The notes beneath the pieces are model-generated. The model saw nothing but the letters and a program-made list of their open reading frames with translations. It was not told the DNA's origin and searched no databases. Below are positions 6,309-14,460 of a stretch of DNA of 15,404 nt, in pieces (within the stretch, counting starts at the first letter, position 1; each line of letters begins with the position of its first letter). This DNA is from CAYVFC01 sp964450715 (lineage in GTDB: Bacteria > Myxococcota_A > Polyangia > Polyangiales > JAFGIB01), in the NCBI GenBank assembly GCA_964450715.1, contig CAYVFC010000175.1, forward strand, positions 1-15,404, given 5' to 3'. The position numbers and the translations under genes are program-made.

Positions 6309-8006
6309 GTGGTTTTATCCAATAATTACAGGAATAAAGACGGTTTCGACTACGACTACCTCATCATCGGCTCCGGGTTCGGCGGCAGCGTCTCCGCCCT
6401 GCGCCTGACCGAAAAGGGGTACCGGGTGGCGGTACTAGAGGCGGGCAAGCGCTTCGGCCCCGACGATTTCCCCAGGACCAACTGGAATCTCAGGCGGTTC
6501 ATCTGGATGCCCGCGTTTCGCTGGCACGGCATCCTGCGCATCGAGATCTTCTCCAACCTCGCGGTGCTGGCCGGCGCCGGCGTGGGCGGGGGCTCCCTGG
6601 TCTACGCCAATACCCTGCTCGAGCCGCCGGACGCCTTCTACCGCGACGGCCAGTGGTCCGGCATGGGCGACTGGAAAGCCACGCTGGCTCCCTGCTACCG
6701 GACGGCGAAGAAGATGCTCGGGGTAACGCCCTGCCCGCAGCAGACATCTGCCGACGAGGCGCTTCAGGACGTAGCCGAGGAGATGGGCCGGGGGGACACC
6801 TATCGCGTGCAGGAGGTGGGCGTCTACTTCGGCGAGCCGGAAAAGACCGTTCCCGATCCCTACTTCGACGGCAAGGGGCCGGACCGAACCGGATGCCGGC
6901 TCTGCGGCGGCTGCATGATCGGATGTCGCCACGACGCCAAGAATACGCTGGACAAGAACTACCTGTATCTGGCGGAACAGGCGGGCGCCGAGGTCTTCCC
7001 GGAAACCAAGGCCACGATGATCCGCACGCTGGACGAGGAGGGCGACGGCGGAGATGGCGGCGGCGATACCCGCGGCGGCGTCCGGGGATACGAGGTACAG
7101 ACCGTCCGCTCCACCGCGCGCTTCGACTTCAGGGGTCGCACGGCCAGGCGTTTCCGGGCTCGCGGCGTGGTGCTCGCCGCCGGGGTGCTCGGCACCGTGG
7201 AGCTGCTGCTCAGATGCAAGGAGCGGGGGACGCTGCCCCGCCTCTCGCCCATGCTGGGCCGGCGGGTGCGTACCAACAGCGAATCGCTCACCGCCGCGGT
7301 CGCCGGGAACCACGAGGTCGACTACTCCAAGGGGGTGGCCATCACCTCTAGCATCTATCCGGACGAGCATACCCATATCGAAGGCGTGCGCTTCCCGGCC
7401 GGATCGGATGTCATGTACCTGATCGGCACCCACCTGGTTTCCGGCAAAAAACCGCTCCGACGCATCGCCAACTGGCTCTGGTACGTGATCCGGCACCCCT
7501 GGGTGCATCTGCTCTCCCTCTGGCCGTTGGGCTGGGCCACGCGCACTATCATCCTGCTGACCATGCAGACGGTGGACAACAGTATTCGCTTCTATCGCAA
7601 AAAGCGCTGGCTACCCTTTCTGCGCCCGAAGCTGGAGGTCCGTCCCGAGCCGGGCCGGGAACCGGCGCCGGTCAACATCGAGGTGGCGCACGAGGTGAGC
7701 CGCAGGCTGGCGAAGCGAATCGACGGCCACACCAGGGGCTCGGTCGGCGAGATGATGTTCAACCTGGGATCGACCGCGCACATCCTGGGCGGCTGCGCGA
7801 TCGGCCCGGATCCCGAGCACGGCGTGATCGACGGACAGCATCGCGTATTCGGCTACGATAATATACTCGTGGTAGACGGATCCGCCATACCCGCCAACCT
7901 GGGCGTCAACCCCAGCCTGACCATCACCGCGCTCGCCGAACACGCGATGAGCGGGGTGCCTGCCAGAGACGACAGCCGACCAGCGAAGGAGAATCCGCAG
8001 GGCTGA
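6309..8006 (+). CDS. GMC-family, cholesterol oxidase-like FAD oxidoreductase (565 aa)
   Basis: The N-terminal Rossmann motif is GSGFGG (residues 21-26) with E44 as the usual ribose-binding acidic residue. 'GAGVGGGSLVYAN' (89-101) is the second FAD-contact region. Near the C-terminus 'TAHILGGC' provides the conserved active-site His (H491), and 'GVNPSLTITALAEHAM' the final FAD-binding segment. This subgroup of GMC flavoenzymes includes cholesterol-oxidase homologues that oxidise an alcohol, usually of a sterol or other hydrophobic substrate, reducing FAD. Residues 196-206 carry CxxCxxCxxxC within 'CGGCMIGC', followed by AKNTLDKNYLYLAE, a block I recall from this subgroup. A hydrophobic stretch at 386-419 may touch the membrane. 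A Gly/Asp-rich insert (243-260) looks like an exposed loop. The start is GTG with a GAGGG site four bases upstream. The gene is monocistronic behind the promoter at 6226 and converges on the MITE. The substrate is unknown. Confidence 0.87.
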   Translation: MVLSNNYRNKDGFDYDYLIIGSGFGGSVSALRLTEKGYRVAVLEAGKRFGPDDFPRTNWNLRRFIWMPAFRWHGILRIEIFSNLAVLAGAGVGGGSLVYANTLLEPPDAFYRDGQWSGMGDWKATLAPCYRTAKKMLGVTPCPQQTSADEALQDVAEEMGRGDTYRVQEVGVYFGEPEKTVPDPYFDGKGPDRTGCRLCGGCMIGCRHDAKNTLDKNYLYLAEQAGAEVFPETKATMIRTLDEEGDGGDGGGDTRGGVRGYEVQTVRSTARFDFRGRTARRFRARGVVLAAGVLGTVELLLRCKERGTLPRLSPMLGRRVRTNSESLTAAVAGNHEVDYSKGVAITSSIYPDEHTHIEGVRFPAGSDVMYLIGTHLVSGKKPLRRIANWLWYVIRHPWVHLLSLWPLGWATRTIILLTMQTVDNSIRFYRKKRWLPFLRPKLEVRPEPGREPAPVNIEVAHEVSRRLAKRIDGHTRGSVGEMMFNLGSTAHILGGCAIGPDPEHGVIDGQHRVFGYDNILVVDGSAIPANLGVNPSLTITALAEHAMSGVPARDDSRPAKENPQG

Positions 8007-8012
8007 TCGAGT

Positions 8013-8178
8013 CTAGTGTCCCGGTTCAGAAATTCGTGGTCAGGACCGGCGCGTTATTCTCGTGGGGATCAAGGCGCCGAACCGCAGGAATACTGGGAGT
8101 ATTCCGAGGTTCGGCAACGCCGAGCCCCGCGAGAAGAGCCGGCGAGGCTGACCACGAATTTCTTATCCGGGACACTAG
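8013..8178. mobile_element. MITE-like palindromic element, about 166 bp
   Basis: Bases 8013-8042 and 8149-8178 are inverted repeats of 30 bp with two mismatches, starting CTAGTGTCCCGG and ending in the complement. Inside, further arms pair: CCGAACC (8077-8083) with GGTTCGG (8108-8114), and GGAATACT (8087-8094) with AGTATTCC (8098-8105) around a GGG loop, plus looser pairing between. The whole element is one long hairpin centred at 8096. It has no coding capacity for a transposase. CTAG stands at both outer ends, so the target duplication may be CTAG or TA. It lies between two convergent genes and runs into the 3' end of the minus-strand gene, to which it gives about 50 codons and a stop. It may also act as a two-way transcription terminator. 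Confidence 0.8.
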
Positions 8179-9407
8179 GCGACCGCCCCCTTCACGCGGG
8201 AGTCGTGGGGTTCCCCGGGGGACGACGGCCGCCGGCACGGCAGCCGCCTGCTCGCCCGGCTTCAGAAGCCCGGAGATGGAGAGCGTGCGCAGCTCGTCCA
8301 GTCCGGGCTTGAGCGCGATCAAGCCGATGAAGGCGTGGGTCATGATGCGGCCGAAGGGCATGAACAGAGTGAGCGCCGCGATGCTCTCCGGGGTTCCGTG
8401 GGCCCCGAAGAAGATCATCCAGGACATGGTGGTGGTGCCGAACCCGGAAAAGCTGACGGGCAGGTCCGCCACGAACATGGCGGAAATGGCGAGCACGACG
8501 TACTCGAAAAACGGGATGTTCACCTCAAAAGCGAGGCTGAGCAGGTAGGGGCTGAAGAGAAACATGATGTAGCTGGGCACGGTAATGGCCAGCGTCCCCA
8601 GCCAATGGCTGTGCTCGGCGCTACGGGCGACCGTCCAGAAATCGTTCGCTCTCTCCTCGCCCAGCAGAAGACGGGTGAAGAGGAAGAAGAACCTGGTAAC
8701 CCCGATGAGCCGGCGGCTGCGGTGAAGGCAGAACCAGGCCTCGATGAACCAGTAGATCCCGAAAAAATGGATCGCCCACCATAGGTAGATCCAGAGCCAA
8801 CCGTAGACATACCCGTCGAGCTCGAATTTACCGACCACTTCGTACAGCCCGTGGTAGTGCCAGGCCAGGGTGAGCGGCACCAAGAGGAAGGCCATCATCC
8901 CTAGCGATATCAAATTGAAGAAAAGGACCATTCCCAGCAGCGTGAACCAACCGATCCGGCCCTTCTGCTTCTGATAGACCAGGTTGACCCCGCGCTAACT
9001 GCCGGATTGATGAAGTCCAGCACGTGGACCGATCCGTGCACCCAGAAGTACTTCCAGTAGGGGAAGGGCCCGTGGAACCATTTGAAATAACGCTCGGTGA
9101 GCAACGTGCTCAGGAACCACCAGGTAATATGGGGCAGGGCCATCGCGGGCAGGGCCAACCAGAGATCAGCGCGCACGCCGGCCGCCCAGACCTCCGCCCA
9201 CCTGAGCTCGCTGAAGTTGTAGAAGATGATGCCCGCGCTGATCAGGATGGGTAACGCCGTGCGATCCCAGGCCGAAACCCGCCAGAGCTCGCGCGGCGTC
9301 CCGTTTACCGCGCGTAAAAGGTCGCTCAGCCGGCGAACCAGCCGATCGCGTACCGTTGCACGAAAATCCATCCAGAACGATAGACATGATAACTGGTTTC
9401 GTTGCAT
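8026..9407 (-). pseudogene. Flippase-like / LPG synthase transmembrane-domain protein, frameshifted, 3' end replaced by MITE
   Basis: The gene begins at ATG 9405-9407, which overlaps the TGA of the upstream lipoprotein by one base (TGATG); an in-frame ATG at 9369-9371 is an alternative. The N-terminal part reads through 'HVLDFINPAVSAG' and then breaks at a C4 run (plus-strand 8988-8991). Adding one base restores 'VNLVYQKQKGRIGWFTLLG', which joins the second frame (from 8931) into one protein of about 460 aa. That protein has many membrane segments and the C-terminal signature 'DLPVSFSGFGTTTMSW', typical of the lysylphosphatidylglycerol synthase transmembrane/UPF0104 flippase-like family, which moves lipids or lipid-linked molecules across the inner membrane. 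Native sequence ends near 8179; the last roughly 50 codons and the stop come from the MITE. The single-base loss may be a real mutation or a homopolymer sequencing error. Confidence 0.75.
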
Positions 9408-11617
9408 CAAAGTGTATGCGCCCGAAGGGCCTGCGCGCCGACCAGCCGCGCCCGGCCCGACTCGGTGAGAGCGACCGCGGAAAGGTCGTAGGTTCCGCCT
9501 TGCGGGATGTATAGCGAGTCGGGACACTGCTTCACACCGGTGCCGTCCACCGCGAGCACCAGTTGCCTGGTACCCACGATCCAGCCCACGCCGTCGGGTC
9601 CCACGGCCACCGACTGCAGAACGCTTTCGTAGTCCGTCGGAACCACCGACCAATCGCCGTCGATCAACCGCAACACGACGGATGATTGAACGTCTCCCTC
9701 CATCGAGACGCTGCCGCCCACGGCCCAGCCGTTGCTCTCGTCCATCAGCGATATATCCCACAGCGGCATATCGGTCGGGCTTTCCGCCTCCTCCCAGGTC
9801 CCGTTGTCGAAGCGCATGATGATGCTGGTCTTGTCCAGCGGGTCTCCGCCCACCGCCCAGCCGCTGCTCTCCGATAGCATCTCGATGGCGAACAGCGCGT
9901 CGGCGGGAACGGTTTCGTGCACGACCCAGTTTCCGTCCGAGTATTGCAGGATCTCGCCGTTGCCCAGGGCGTATCCGCCCACCGCCCAGGCCTCGCTCGT
10001 GCTCACCATGGCCACGTCATACAGGTCCGTATCGGTGGGGCTGGTTTCGACGTCCCAGCAGGGTATGTAGATCGGATGCAGAGGATCCAGGACGTTAAAA
10101 GAGTCGCACGATTCCACGCGCAATATCAGGCCGTCCTGCCCCACGGCCCAACCGTTCTGGGTACTCAGCGCATCCACGCCGTAGACATCGAGGCCGGTTG
10201 CTTCGTTCGAGGAGTGCCATTCGCCGCCCTCGAGCCACAGCATTCTGGCAGAGTGTCCCACGGCCACCGCCTCGTCCTCGCCCACCAGCGCGATATCGGT
10301 CAGCGGTAAGGATGCGTGACCCTGCCCTCCGACGCAGCTGTACCCCTGCTCGTCGAATCGCTTGATCGAGTCGCTCCTGAGCCCAACGGCCCACCCCTCG
10401 GTCCCGAAGGCTTGCATATCCATGATACCTGTCGGGAAATTGTAGCAGCCCTCGCCTCCCCCGTTTTCGCTCCAGTCTCCGTCCTGCAGCTTGATGAAGG
10501 TCGTTCCGGCCGCGTATCCATTGTCGATGTCCGCCAAAGAGATGGCGCGAAACGACTCGTTGAGGCCGATCGGAACCAGCCCTTCCTCCCATACGCCGTC
10601 TTTCAGGCGATAGACGCTCCCGTTGCTGCCCACCGCCCAGCCGTTGTCGCGATCCACGAGATCGAGCGCATAGGCGCCTTCCGGGTTCCCGAATAGCGCA
10701 AGGTCGTTCGGGTACTCGCTCCACTGTCCGTCTCTCAGCTGCGCAGCCCGGTATTCGGCTACGGCCCAGCCGTTGTCCCTGTCCACCAGGTCTACGTCGT
10801 GGACCGTTTTACCGGTCGCTAGCGGATCATCCGGGTCGGGAAGGACGAAGTCGGATATCGACCAGATGCCGTCTCTCAATTCGACGAAGATGCCGCCCTC
10901 GCCCACCGCCCAGCCGTTCTGGTCGTCGGCCAGATCGAGCGCCAGCAACGGATGGTCCAGCACTGGCGCCTCGTCCACCACCTCCCAGTTCCCCGACTCC
11001 AACCTGAGTATCTCCACGCCCACCGCCCAGCCCGTGTCCGGACCGCTCAGCTCGACATCGTTTACCGCGTTGGTGGTGGGGCGACTGGCTTCCGCCCATT
11101 CGCCGTCCCTCAATCTGTAGAATGTTCCGGTGTCCCCCGCCGCCCATCCGTTGTTGATGTCCGAAAGACCCAAGCCTCTGAGAAACCCTTCCGTCGATAG
11201 GGAAAACGCCAGGTCCAGGAAAAACGCATCGCAACGCAAGGGGCCGCAGGCCCGGTCGCAGTCACAGCCGGTCTGGCATCCGGGAGCGGTGTCGCATTCG
11301 CAGCACGCACCACCCGACTCGCAAGCGTCCGCGCCGCCGTCGCCCGCTCCGCCCCCGTCCGGGTAGCCCCCGCCCCCGTCCGGGTAGCCCCCGCCCTCGC
11401 CGCTCGCTCCGCCAGCGCCCGCGTTGACACTCGCGTCGCCCGGGACGCTCGCGTCACGGGCCGGGTCCCTACCGCCTCCGCCGCCGGCTCCCGAAGCCCC
11501 GGACCCGCCCGGTCCGCCGTCAACCGGGGTTGTTGTACCGGTATCGTCGTCTCCGCCACAGCCGGGTACTCCCGCGGCTATCGATAGCGCCAGGATCAAT
11601 ATACCGAAACGGTTCAC
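9407..11617 (-). CDS. Beta-propeller ('NGWAVG'-repeat) lipoprotein (736 aa)
   Basis: The signal peptide ends at VPGC with the presumed lipidated Cys at residue 20; the Pro is unusual in a lipobox, so lipidation is likely but not certain. A Gly/Asp-rich linker (21-98), including a duplicated 'GGYPDGG', is followed by a cluster of nine cysteines in residues 99-129. From about residue 140 to the end there are about 13 repeats of 39-50 residues with the core 'D..NGWAVG..G.I.RL.DG.WS' (for example at 156-161, 195-200, 234-239, 325-330, 488-493). The pattern resembles BNR/Ycf48-like propeller blades, and 13 copies would fit two six- or seven-bladed propellers. The start is GTG with a strong GGGGAGG site. 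It is the first gene of a unit with the flippase-like gene, overlapping it by TGATG. A binding or scaffold role outside the cell is inferred; no enzymatic residues were recognised. Confidence 0.85.
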   Translation of the reverse strand: MNRFGILILALSIAAGVPGCGGDDDTGTTTPVDGGPGGSGASGAGGGGGRDPARDASVPGDASVNAGAGGASGEGGGYPDGGGGYPDGGGAGDGGADACESGGACCECDTAPGCQTGCDCDRACGPLRCDAFFLDLAFSLSTEGFLRGLGLSDINNGWAAGDTGTFYRLRDGEWAEASRPTTNAVNDVELSGPDTGWAVGVEILRLESGNWEVVDEAPVLDHPLLALDLADDQNGWAVGEGGIFVELRDGIWSISDFVLPDPDDPLATGKTVHDVDLVDRDNGWAVAEYRAAQLRDGQWSEYPNDLALFGNPEGAYALDLVDRDNGWAVGSNGSVYRLKDGVWEEGLVPIGLNESFRAISLADIDNGYAAGTTFIKLQDGDWSENGGGEGCYNFPTGIMDMQAFGTEGWAVGLRSDSIKRFDEQGYSCVGGQGHASLPLTDIALVGEDEAVAVGHSARMLWLEGGEWHSSNEATGLDVYGVDALSTQNGWAVGQDGLILRVESCDSFNVLDPLHPIYIPCWDVETSPTDTDLYDVAMVSTSEAWAVGGYALGNGEILQYSDGNWVVHETVPADALFAIEMLSESSGWAVGGDPLDKTSIIMRFDNGTWEEAESPTDMPLWDISLMDESNGWAVGGSVSMEGDVQSSVVLRLIDGDWSVVPTDYESVLQSVAVGPDGVGWIVGTRQLVLAVDGTGVKQCPDSLYIPQGGTYDLSAVALTESGRARLVGAQALRAHTL

Positions 11618-11859
11618 CGTCGCCTCCCCTCTGCCGTGGTTCCAGTTATCAGTAGAGTATCTGGCCCGGCGGCGTTCGTCACGCCGCTTTCGACGTCGAC
11701 CGTCGAAAGGGCGGAAAGCACATCAGTGCACGAAGCTGCACGCTTTCAGACGCGATACGGGTCGCGGCATCGCGCGATTCTGGTCCGCCGCCTGAACTAC
11801 GATCTGGTGGTGACCCCGTATTGTACCAAAACTCGATCGGCGAAAAGGCGAGCGAATAC
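11618..11859. other. Upstream region of the propeller lipoprotein, with a perfect hairpin
   Basis: No gene is apparent. CTTTCGACG (11687-11695) and CGTCGAAAG (11701-11709) form a perfect 9-bp stem with a 5-nt loop, about 70 bp upstream of the minus-strand start. It could be an operator or a leader stem. No reliable promoter boxes were identified. Confidence 0.4.
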
Positions 11860-12228
11860 CTACGACTCCGCCGCGTTTGCCACGTCCTGTCCGGTGGCGA
11901 TGAAGATCGCCGCAATGGCATTGACCGAATGTGAGCCGTTGTTGTTCGACCCTGCGGCGAACGCGCCCAGAGCGCTCCGGTTCTTCAACTCATACAGTTC
12001 TTTTACCGAGCAACGCATAATCTCCCGTAGATGACGATCCACTACCGTCGCTTCGGCCACCACCCGTTTGCCGCGAGTCAGGAGCGTGTTGACGAAGGAG
12101 GTCTTCTTGTCGGTACACATGTTACCGCTCTGGATCGTTTCCACGCCGGAATAAACCTCATTTATCCAACTCGCGGCCGTCCGCGTGGCCTTGGTCACCA
12201 TGTTTTGCCCGGCCGCATCTCCGTGGAC
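11860..12228 (-). pseudogene. Internal fragment of class I HMG-CoA reductase
   Basis: The minus strand encodes about 122 residues matching the middle of class I HMG-CoA reductase. In order: 'HGDAAGQNMVTKAT' (family GDAMGMNM), 'MCTDKKTS' containing the catalytic Lys, 'RGKRVVAEATV', 'AGSNNNGSHSVNAIAA' and 'IFIATGQDVANAAES' containing the catalytic Asp. The sequence before the GDA motif is not recognisable and meets a TAG at 12271-12273. The sequence ends in a TAG directly after 'AAES', where a complete enzyme continues for well over 100 residues to its catalytic His. The catalytic Glu and His are therefore both missing and the piece cannot be an active reductase. An ATG exists at 12201 (113 aa ORF) but lacks a ribosome binding site. 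The parent enzyme makes mevalonate for isoprenoid synthesis. Confidence 0.78.
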
Positions 12229-12705
12229 TCGCTCCCTTTCCCAGCCGAAATTCGCCCTTGACCGTACATTCTATAGAAGCGCGGGATACGGGCGGGCGCC
12301 GCCGCGTTCTCCGCCTCACCCGTCGCCATCGCGCTTCGGACCCCTGTTCGACCGCGCCCTCTGACTTCGAAAAAGGACCGATCCCGCTCTTTGCGGATGC
12401 GCTCGCCCTCCTGCCTTCTCCGGGGCATCAGCCATTTCGTTTCCGCCTACCCCATAACCAAGAGCGGGCACTAGGCCAATCTGCAGAATATATCCGGCAA
12501 GGCCGGGTAAGCGGACCGTTCGCGGGGCCGGGCTGCAGCCCCTTGTTTCGCGCGCGGTATCGAGGTCGGATTCGGATAGTCGATCCGTAGATCACGTACC
12601 ATGTGCGGCATTCGAATACACGAGCTGACCGGCTACGGTTTTGGTATCGTTTTTGCAATTATCATCGAAAGGAAACGGAAAACGTCGGAATTACGGGGTG
12701 AGGTT
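12229..12705. other. Gene-free stretch upstream of the 393-aa lipoprotein
   Basis: Short ORFs occur on both strands but none resembles a known protein or has a good start. A 12-bp palindrome GGGCTGCAGCCC (12530-12541) followed by CTTGTTT could be a weak terminator. The last 80 bases are comparatively AT-rich and probably hold the promoter of the following gene, but I could not pick out boxes with normal spacing. Confidence 0.4.
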
Positions 12706-13887
12706 GTGCCGAAGTGTGCCGGTGTCAGGGTCTATTCGCAATTTTTGCGGGCCGCATTGTTCTCAGGCTCGTTCCTGGTGGCGGCCCTCTCGAGCGGCTG
12801 CGCATCCACCCGACGTGCGGGAGAAGATGGGGGTGGCGGCATCGACGCGGCCGATGCCTCCGGCTCGGGCGGTCTTTTCGCCGAAGGCGCGGCGGGCGTT
12901 TCTTCCGCGGATGGCGGCTCGGCTGATACTTCCGTGGATAGCGGTTCGGTTGATCCTTCGTCGGATGGCGGTCGGGGCGCTTTCCCGGGCTTTGAACACC
13001 GGGCCGGCACCGATGGAAGCGTACCCGAGGACGCTTCCGCCCCCGGCGATTCGGGCAATGGTAGAGAGGAGTATCTCGGCTGTTCCTCGGACGGCGCAAT
13101 CTCGCGCATCTTCCTCTATCGCATCGATCGTTCGAGCTCGATCTGCACCGTGGTTAGGATCGAGCAGAACTTCGGAATCCCGGACGACCCCGGTCCCAAC
13201 TGCGAGCCGCTCGCTCTGGTCGGCGAGCCGCCCCAGTGGTGTCTGGCGAGCGCGAGCGCTAGCAGGGACGTCGCCGCCTGCGAGCAGTGGGGGGTTCCGG
13301 GCGACGCGGTAGAGGCGATCGCGGTCACCGGAGCCTTTAGCGTGGATACCTCCGGGGTGGACATCGACGTAGAGCTCGGATTTCCCGGCGGGGGCGCTCT
13401 GCCCGAAACCGTACGTTTCCAGGCGGCGAACTGCGAGGTGAGTTGCGCGGCCGATGACTGCCGTGCCGCGGCCACCTGCACGGATCTGGCCTACATGGAT
13501 TTCGGCAACTTCTTTCCCCAGAGCGCCATGTGTCCGATCGATCCAGCCCAACCGGCCTGCGCATCGGAAGACGTCGGGGCACGGGTCGCCCGCAGCGACG
13601 ATTGTCTGGTGCAGTCATGTACGGCCATCGGCATGTCTCCCTGGTCGCACGACTTCAGCTCGGAACTGGTGCTCCTGCCGGACCCCTTCGATGGCTGCGA
13701 GTGGCCGCTGGTCGTGGACTCGGTGCTCGACTGCGGTGATCGCGTCGAGATCGCTTATTCGGTCATCGAGCCCTGCGAAAGCTGCGATGCGCCCCATCCC
13801 GTTTGGAACATCCTCCATCTTCCCAACGATCCTAAGCCGGTGCACGCAACGGCAACGCTGCGGCAAGAGGGCAACTGTTCTTTCTAG
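12706..13887 (+). CDS. Cysteine-rich lipoprotein of unknown function (393 aa)
   Basis: I prefer GTG 12706 because it places a standard signal peptide at the N-terminus ('MPKCAGVRVYSQ...' to 'LSSGC', acylated Cys at residue 32) and has GGGGTGAGG just upstream. The ATG at 12601 would add 35 residues and has no ribosome binding site. Residues about 33-120 are a Gly/Ser/Asp linker with 'DGG' and 'SGS' words. The C-terminal globular region (about 122-393) contains 18 cysteines, an even number consistent with disulfides, including 'CEVSCAADDCRAAATC' and 'CESCDAP'. I recognise no named domain. The architecture matches the other lipoproteins here, so an outer-surface role is inferred. Confidence 0.75.
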   Translation: MPKCAGVRVYSQFLRAALFSGSFLVAALSSGCASTRRAGEDGGGGIDAADASGSGGLFAEGAAGVSSADGGSADTSVDSGSVDPSSDGGRGAFPGFEHRAGTDGSVPEDASAPGDSGNGREEYLGCSSDGAISRIFLYRIDRSSSICTVVRIEQNFGIPDDPGPNCEPLALVGEPPQWCLASASASRDVAACEQWGVPGDAVEAIAVTGAFSVDTSGVDIDVELGFPGGGALPETVRFQAANCEVSCAADDCRAAATCTDLAYMDFGNFFPQSAMCPIDPAQPACASEDVGARVARSDDCLVQSCTAIGMSPWSHDFSSELVLLPDPFDGCEWPLVVDSVLDCGDRVEIAYSVIEPCESCDAPHPVWNILHLPNDPKPVHATATLRQEGNCSF

Positions 13888-14329
13888 ACCCAAAACAATA
13901 GAGTCTTTGGGCGATTCGTCCCTTCTGATGACAAACAGCGTTGTATGGAACAACATCGCCGGATCAGGCTATCCGAATATAAGCGTTTCTTCTGGCACTC
14001 CAGATGTCACGATCACCTACTGCAATATCGAAGGCGGCTTTCCAGGAGGTGGGAATATAGGAGAGGATCCGGTGGCCCACGATCCTAAATTCGTATCCGC
14101 TAATGATCTGCGGCTAACCTGCGTGGACCCGGCAACCGATTGCTCTCCCTGTATTGATAAAGGCAACGACGAAACCGCGCCTCAAGAGGATAGGGACGGC
14201 GATGCCCGATGGGATCATCCGCAAATCGATAACTGCGGCGACGTCGATGCCGGTACGGCCGACAGCGGGGTGGCGCCGGAGTGTGGCTGGTTTTCCGATA
14301 TGGGCGCGTATGAGTACAGGGAGAGTTAG
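13888..14329 (+). pseudogene. C-terminal stump of a beta-helix / choice-of-anchor Q domain protein
   Basis: Right after the preceding stop, a different frame reads 'LLMTNSVVWNNIAGSG', 'ITYCNIEGGF', 'SPCIDKGNDETAPQEDRDGD' and ends 'DMGAYEYRES'. This is the typical C-terminus of secreted parallel beta-helix proteins with a choice-of-anchor Q domain (closing motif D.GAYEY). Such proteins are usually several hundred residues long; here only about 140 remain, with no signal peptide, no ribosome binding site at the first ATG (13928) and an abrupt 5' boundary between 13888 and about 13910. The stop codon is intact. It is a 5'-deleted remnant left by recombination; translation is unlikely. Confidence 0.7.
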
Positions 14330-14460
14330 ACGCACGCTTGGGAGAGTTCATAGGTAGGATCTTAAGGAAAAAGGCAAAGAATTACGATCGGTTTGACATG
14401 CGGTTTCAGGTTTACTCTTCCGATACCCGCCTTCGCGAATTCACGATCGTTATTTATGCA

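Noticed and set aside
6435..7508. 357-aa minus-strand open frame opposite the GMC oxidoreductase
   Set aside because: Composition and content are those of an antisense frame in GC-rich DNA; the plus strand encodes an intact recognisable flavoenzyme.
12524..12548. Intrinsic terminator around the palindrome GGGCTGCAGCCC
   Set aside because: The stem has no proper loop, the T-run is interrupted (CTTGTTT), and no gene ends nearby on the plus strand. Mentioned only as a weak possibility in the gap annotation.
12601..12705. Longer form of the 393-aa lipoprotein starting at ATG 12601
   Set aside because: It would bury the signal peptide and lipobox 66 residues in and has no Shine-Dalgarno site; GTG 12706 gives a normal lipoprotein leader.
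14338..14460. N-terminal extension of the IS4 transposase from a TTG at 14338
   Set aside because: The 41 extra residues do not resemble IS4 transposase N-termini, and the start is TTG with no good ribosome binding site; ATG 14461 fits the family start better.
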